Shown here in pieces: positions 61,443 to 64,000 of a DNA stretch of 64,000 nucleotides. Positions within the stretch are counted from its first letter, which is position 1. Every line of letters starts with the position of its first letter. The notes under the pieces are model-generated. The model was not told the DNA's origin, ran no database searches, and worked only from the letters and a program-made list of their open reading frames with translations. The position numbers were made by a program, and so were the translations under genes. Source of the stretch: Puniceicoccaceae bacterium (GTDB taxonomy: Bacteria; Verrucomicrobiota; Verrucomicrobiia; Opitutales; JAFGAQ01); contig JBEGIR010000074.1 of the NCBI GenBank assembly GCA_040224245.1, positions 1 to 64,000 on the forward strand. The letters run 5' to 3'.

Positions 61443-61474
61443 GAGGAGCCAAGCCCCCAGCTAACACGCGCTAC

Positions 61475-63961
61475 TTATCGTGTAGAGCGAAGGGGATCGC
61501 CGGCCGGATTCAGTTCTCCCAGAATGTGATTCAGCGTGGGCGCATTGTCCGAATGAATGGCAATCTGGCGGTTTTCAGAGGTGTCGATGTGCTTTTCAAG
61601 CAGAATCCAGTCGCTCACGATGCGCATGCTTTCCCGCAGATGGATATCAAACCCCTTTTTGTCCTCGTCTTCCTCTTCATCATCATCCTTCGCATCCGCA
61701 TCGAGTTCAACGGAATCATTAGAATCCACATTGGCAGCGAGCTGAGGAGAATCCGACGCTCCGGTTTCATTTTCAACTTCAGTTTCTGCGGGGGGTTCTG
61801 GCATCGGCTCGGGATCCTTTAGAGGGATGGCGAGGTGTGCAAATGTGAACCCTTCGAGTTCATCCTGACGTGCTTCCAACTGGTCGATGAGTTGATCGTC
61901 GGCGTTGAGCAGGTTGATGCGGTCGAGAAGCCCGATAGGGATGGATTTCCGGTCGTAGCGCGACTTGAAGCTCGAAATGGTTGCATCGAGATATTGGAAT
62001 TCCTCAAGAAGCTCCCTGCGCTGCTGGCTGCGATCCGCGAGAAGCCCTACAATGGAATCCTGCAGGTAGGGATAGGCGTTTGAGACCAGAAGCTCCGATT
62101 CGATGGGAAGTTCCTCGATCTGGTCCCAGGTCATCGGATTGTCTAGGTCAGATTCCCGGATGGGGAGCAACTCTGCCACACTGGGTAAATTGATATCTGA
62201 AACCACCCCGCGCAGCTGAGTGGATGAGCCATCGGGCAGGTAGTATTTGGCAATCGTGATTTTCGCCATGGAAGGCATCGACGAAGAGGACGAAGTTGTC
62301 GGGATCAGCCGACCAACGCGCTCCAGCAAGTTGGGGCGGATGAAGCGGTTGTCCCTCCCCATCATGTCATAGACAGAAATCGGCAAGGTAAAGGTGGATT
62401 GTACGGTTCCCTTCCCGTGCGTGGATTCATCTCCGATCACCAGCGCGCGACGGTAGAACTGGAGGGCGCCTGCAACGATTTCGGAAGCGGATGCACTGTA
62501 GCGCGAAGTCAGCACCGCCAGGGGGCCTTCCCATGATATTTTGGGGTCATAGTCACGGCTGACATCCACATCACCAGCACGGTTTTTCACCTTGACGACG
62601 GGTCCAGTCGTGATGAAGAGACCGGTGACATTGATGGCTTCGTCCAGCAGACCCCCGCCGTTGTTGCGCAGATCCAGCACAATGCCTTCGACTCCCTGCT
62701 CCTTCAGGCGAGAAATCAACAGATCGACATCATCACGGGCGCGGGTGGAATGCGGATTGCCGTGAGTGGGACCGTAAAAATTGGGAAGTTTGATGACCCC
62801 GATGGACAGCGTCGTGTCGCCTGCGGGAACTTGATGCAGCTCGGCAGAAGCCAGCTTTTCCTCAAGCTTGATGCGCTTGCGGGTGATGGGCACAACCTTG
62901 TCCTCAACGCTCGTCTCGGAACGGATTCGCAGGCGCACGAGTGAATCCTCCTTGCCCCGAATCAGGCGCACGATGTCACGCAGGCGCTTGCCGACCACAT
63001 CTTCGAATTCCCCACGCCCCTGAGCAACTCCGATGATGGTATCTCCCTCCTTGATTTCTCCGGATTTTGCGGCAGGACCGCCATCAATCAGTTCCAAAAT
63101 CTTGCAGAAACCGTTGTCGTCGCTGAGCACGGCACCGATACCGATGAGTTCATTGCTGATCGAAATTCCGAAATCTTCGGACGTGTCGGGCGACATAAAA
63201 TTGGAGTGTGGGTCGTAGCGCTGTGCGAGTTCGGTCAGAAAATCCTCTTGCACTTCAGCTGGTTTGGTTTCGCCGATGCGCTGCAACCAGCGCTCATAGC
63301 GCTCGAGAATTTTTTGCTTTGCGTCGACAATCCACTCCTGATGCTGCTCGGCACTGATGTGCTCGTCATACTGTTCTCTTGTGAGTTGTGGTACTGGCTC
63401 GTCCCCAAATTGCTCCTCCAGCTCCTCGCGAATCTTTGGAATGATTTCCGATAAAATTTCGTGGCGAATGCGGCGAGTCCACAGCTCATCTGCCTCTTCG
63501 CGGGTCTTGGGCCAGGTGCGATTTTCCAGGTCGGTGATGTAGTCTCCACTTCCAAACACATCGATCTCACCCTCGAGAAAGGTACGAGTCCAGTCGAGGC
63601 GTTCGGCCACTCGTTTTTCAAAGGTATTGAAGATGTAGAACGCGGGATAGAGTTCGTTTTTGTCGAGATAGTTGTTTTTGAGCGTGCGACCAAAACGCTG
63701 CGTCCAGAGCCACTCGTCGGAACTGAGAAAATAAAGATAATTGAAATCCAGACGCTCCATATACTGAGGGATGAGGGCCTCATAATCCTCCTGTGTGAGC
63801 ACCTTCTGCGTGAAATGCAGGCGCTCCATGGCCATGCGCATATCCTTGATTTCCGCCTTCATCTGAAAACTGGTCTCCAGCGGGACTTCAGCAGAAATGG
63901 GCGATACAGCCGCACACGATAGTGTCAGCAGAAGAAAATGGATTCGAAAGCGGTTGAGCAT
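61475..63961 (-). CDS. prc: Tail-specific (C-terminal-processing) protease Prc/Tsp
   Basis: From ATG 63961 the 828-residue protein has a signal peptide (IHFLLLTLSCAAVSPISAE), a long helical N-terminal domain, a PDZ domain (~240-330, ELIGIGAVLSDDNGFCKI ... GPAAKSGEIKEGDTI), the S41 core with Ser in TSRYSASASEIVAGAL and Lys in STHGKGTVQ, then a DUF3340-type C-terminal region with an acidic run (DDDEEEDEDKK). Prc degrades or trims periplasmic proteins from their C terminus. The dyad is intact, in contrast to the S41 lipoprotein at 35899. The open frame continues to base 64000, but 63961 gives a normal signal peptide. Confidence 0.92.
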   Translation of the reverse strand: MLNRFRIHFLLLTLSCAAVSPISAEVPLETSFQMKAEIKDMRMAMERLHFTQKVLTQEDYEALIPQYMERLDFNYLYFLSSDEWLWTQRFGRTLKNNYLDKNELYPAFYIFNTFEKRVAERLDWTRTFLEGEIDVFGSGDYITDLENRTWPKTREEADELWTRRIRHEILSEIIPKIREELEEQFGDEPVPQLTREQYDEHISAEQHQEWIVDAKQKILERYERWLQRIGETKPAEVQEDFLTELAQRYDPHSNFMSPDTSEDFGISISNELIGIGAVLSDDNGFCKILELIDGGPAAKSGEIKEGDTIIGVAQGRGEFEDVVGKRLRDIVRLIRGKEDSLVRLRIRSETSVEDKVVPITRKRIKLEEKLASAELHQVPAGDTTLSIGVIKLPNFYGPTHGNPHSTRARDDVDLLISRLKEQGVEGIVLDLRNNGGGLLDEAINVTGLFITTGPVVKVKNRAGDVDVSRDYDPKISWEGPLAVLTSRYSASASEIVAGALQFYRRALVIGDESTHGKGTVQSTFTLPISVYDMMGRDNRFIRPNLLERVGRLIPTTSSSSSMPSMAKITIAKYYLPDGSSTQLRGVVSDINLPSVAELLPIRESDLDNPMTWDQIEELPIESELLVSNAYPYLQDSIVGLLADRSQQRRELLEEFQYLDATISSFKSRYDRKSIPIGLLDRINLLNADDQLIDQLEARQDELEGFTFAHLAIPLKDPEPMPEPPAETEVENETGASDSPQLAANVDSNDSVELDADAKDDDEEEDEDKKGFDIHLRESMRIVSDWILLEKHIDTSENRQIAIHSDNAPTLNHILGELNPAGDPLRSTR

Positions 63962-64000
63962 ACTGCGGTGGGATTGTGGTGAAATTGCGGTGATTGTCAA

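Overview
The window looks like a chromosome segment of a Gram-negative, plant-polysaccharide-degrading bacterium, most likely Verrucomicrobiota (Opitutales/Puniceicoccales type). This assignment is inference. It rests on the GH115 and DUF1593 glycan genes, the DUF5107-TPR protein, a chlamydia-like (PVC) ribonucleotide reductase, TolC/LolA/LpxL-type outer-membrane functions, and near absence of Shine-Dalgarno motifs before start codons. No rRNA, tRNA, CRISPR array or prophage was recognised.

Layout. 0-0.3 kb: end of an MFS exporter. 0.4-6.1 kb: AraC regulator, secreted GH115 alpha-glucuronidase and a DUF1593 exoprotein, a small glucuronoxylan-use locus. 6.1-7.1 kb: a RAYT transposase gene between paired REP/BIME elements with facing GTAG tetranucleotides. 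7.3-10.5 kb: a large DUF5107-TPR protein, followed by two more GTAG hairpins. 10.85-28.3 kb: the centrepiece, an 18-gene aryl-polyene (xanthomonadin-like) pigment cluster. It has two minus-strand genes (B12/radical SAM enzyme, halogenase-like flavoenzyme) and a divergent 16-gene plus-strand run: second halogenase-like flavoenzyme, two ACPs, two ketosynthases, chain-length factor, two acyltransferases, two hot-dog dehydratases, glycosyltransferase, LolA-like carrier, MMPL exporter, AMP ligase and a XanB2/FkbO-type chorismatase that should supply the hydroxybenzoate starter. No ketoreductase or thioesterase is present.

28.3-37.2 kb: a secreted protein of unknown function, a MarR-controlled RND tripartite efflux operon, and an S41 lipoprotein without the usual Lys. 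37.2-48.4 kb is accessory DNA: a 21-bp minisatellite, a bile-acid-symporter-family transporter, a Fic enzyme between ~145-bp direct repeats with two operator-like palindromes, a TcmP/DUF5131 pair next to a membrane-anchored HerA-like ATPase, an HNH nuclease, a 35-bp hairpin-bearing tandem repeat, and remains of two antitoxin genes. This looks like a defence or mobile island.

48.4-54.0 kb: a two-component pair, made of a hybrid kinase with three tandem periplasmic solute-binding domains and a receiver-kinase protein whose ATPase domain has lost key residues. 54.0-55.0 kb: EamA transporter. 55.2-59.9 kb: nrdB-nrdA preceded by a textbook NrdR box pair; the NrdB has Glu as first metal ligand and Leu in place of the radical Tyr (class Ic-like). 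60.0-64.0 kb: a small membrane protein, PrmC and a tail-specific protease.
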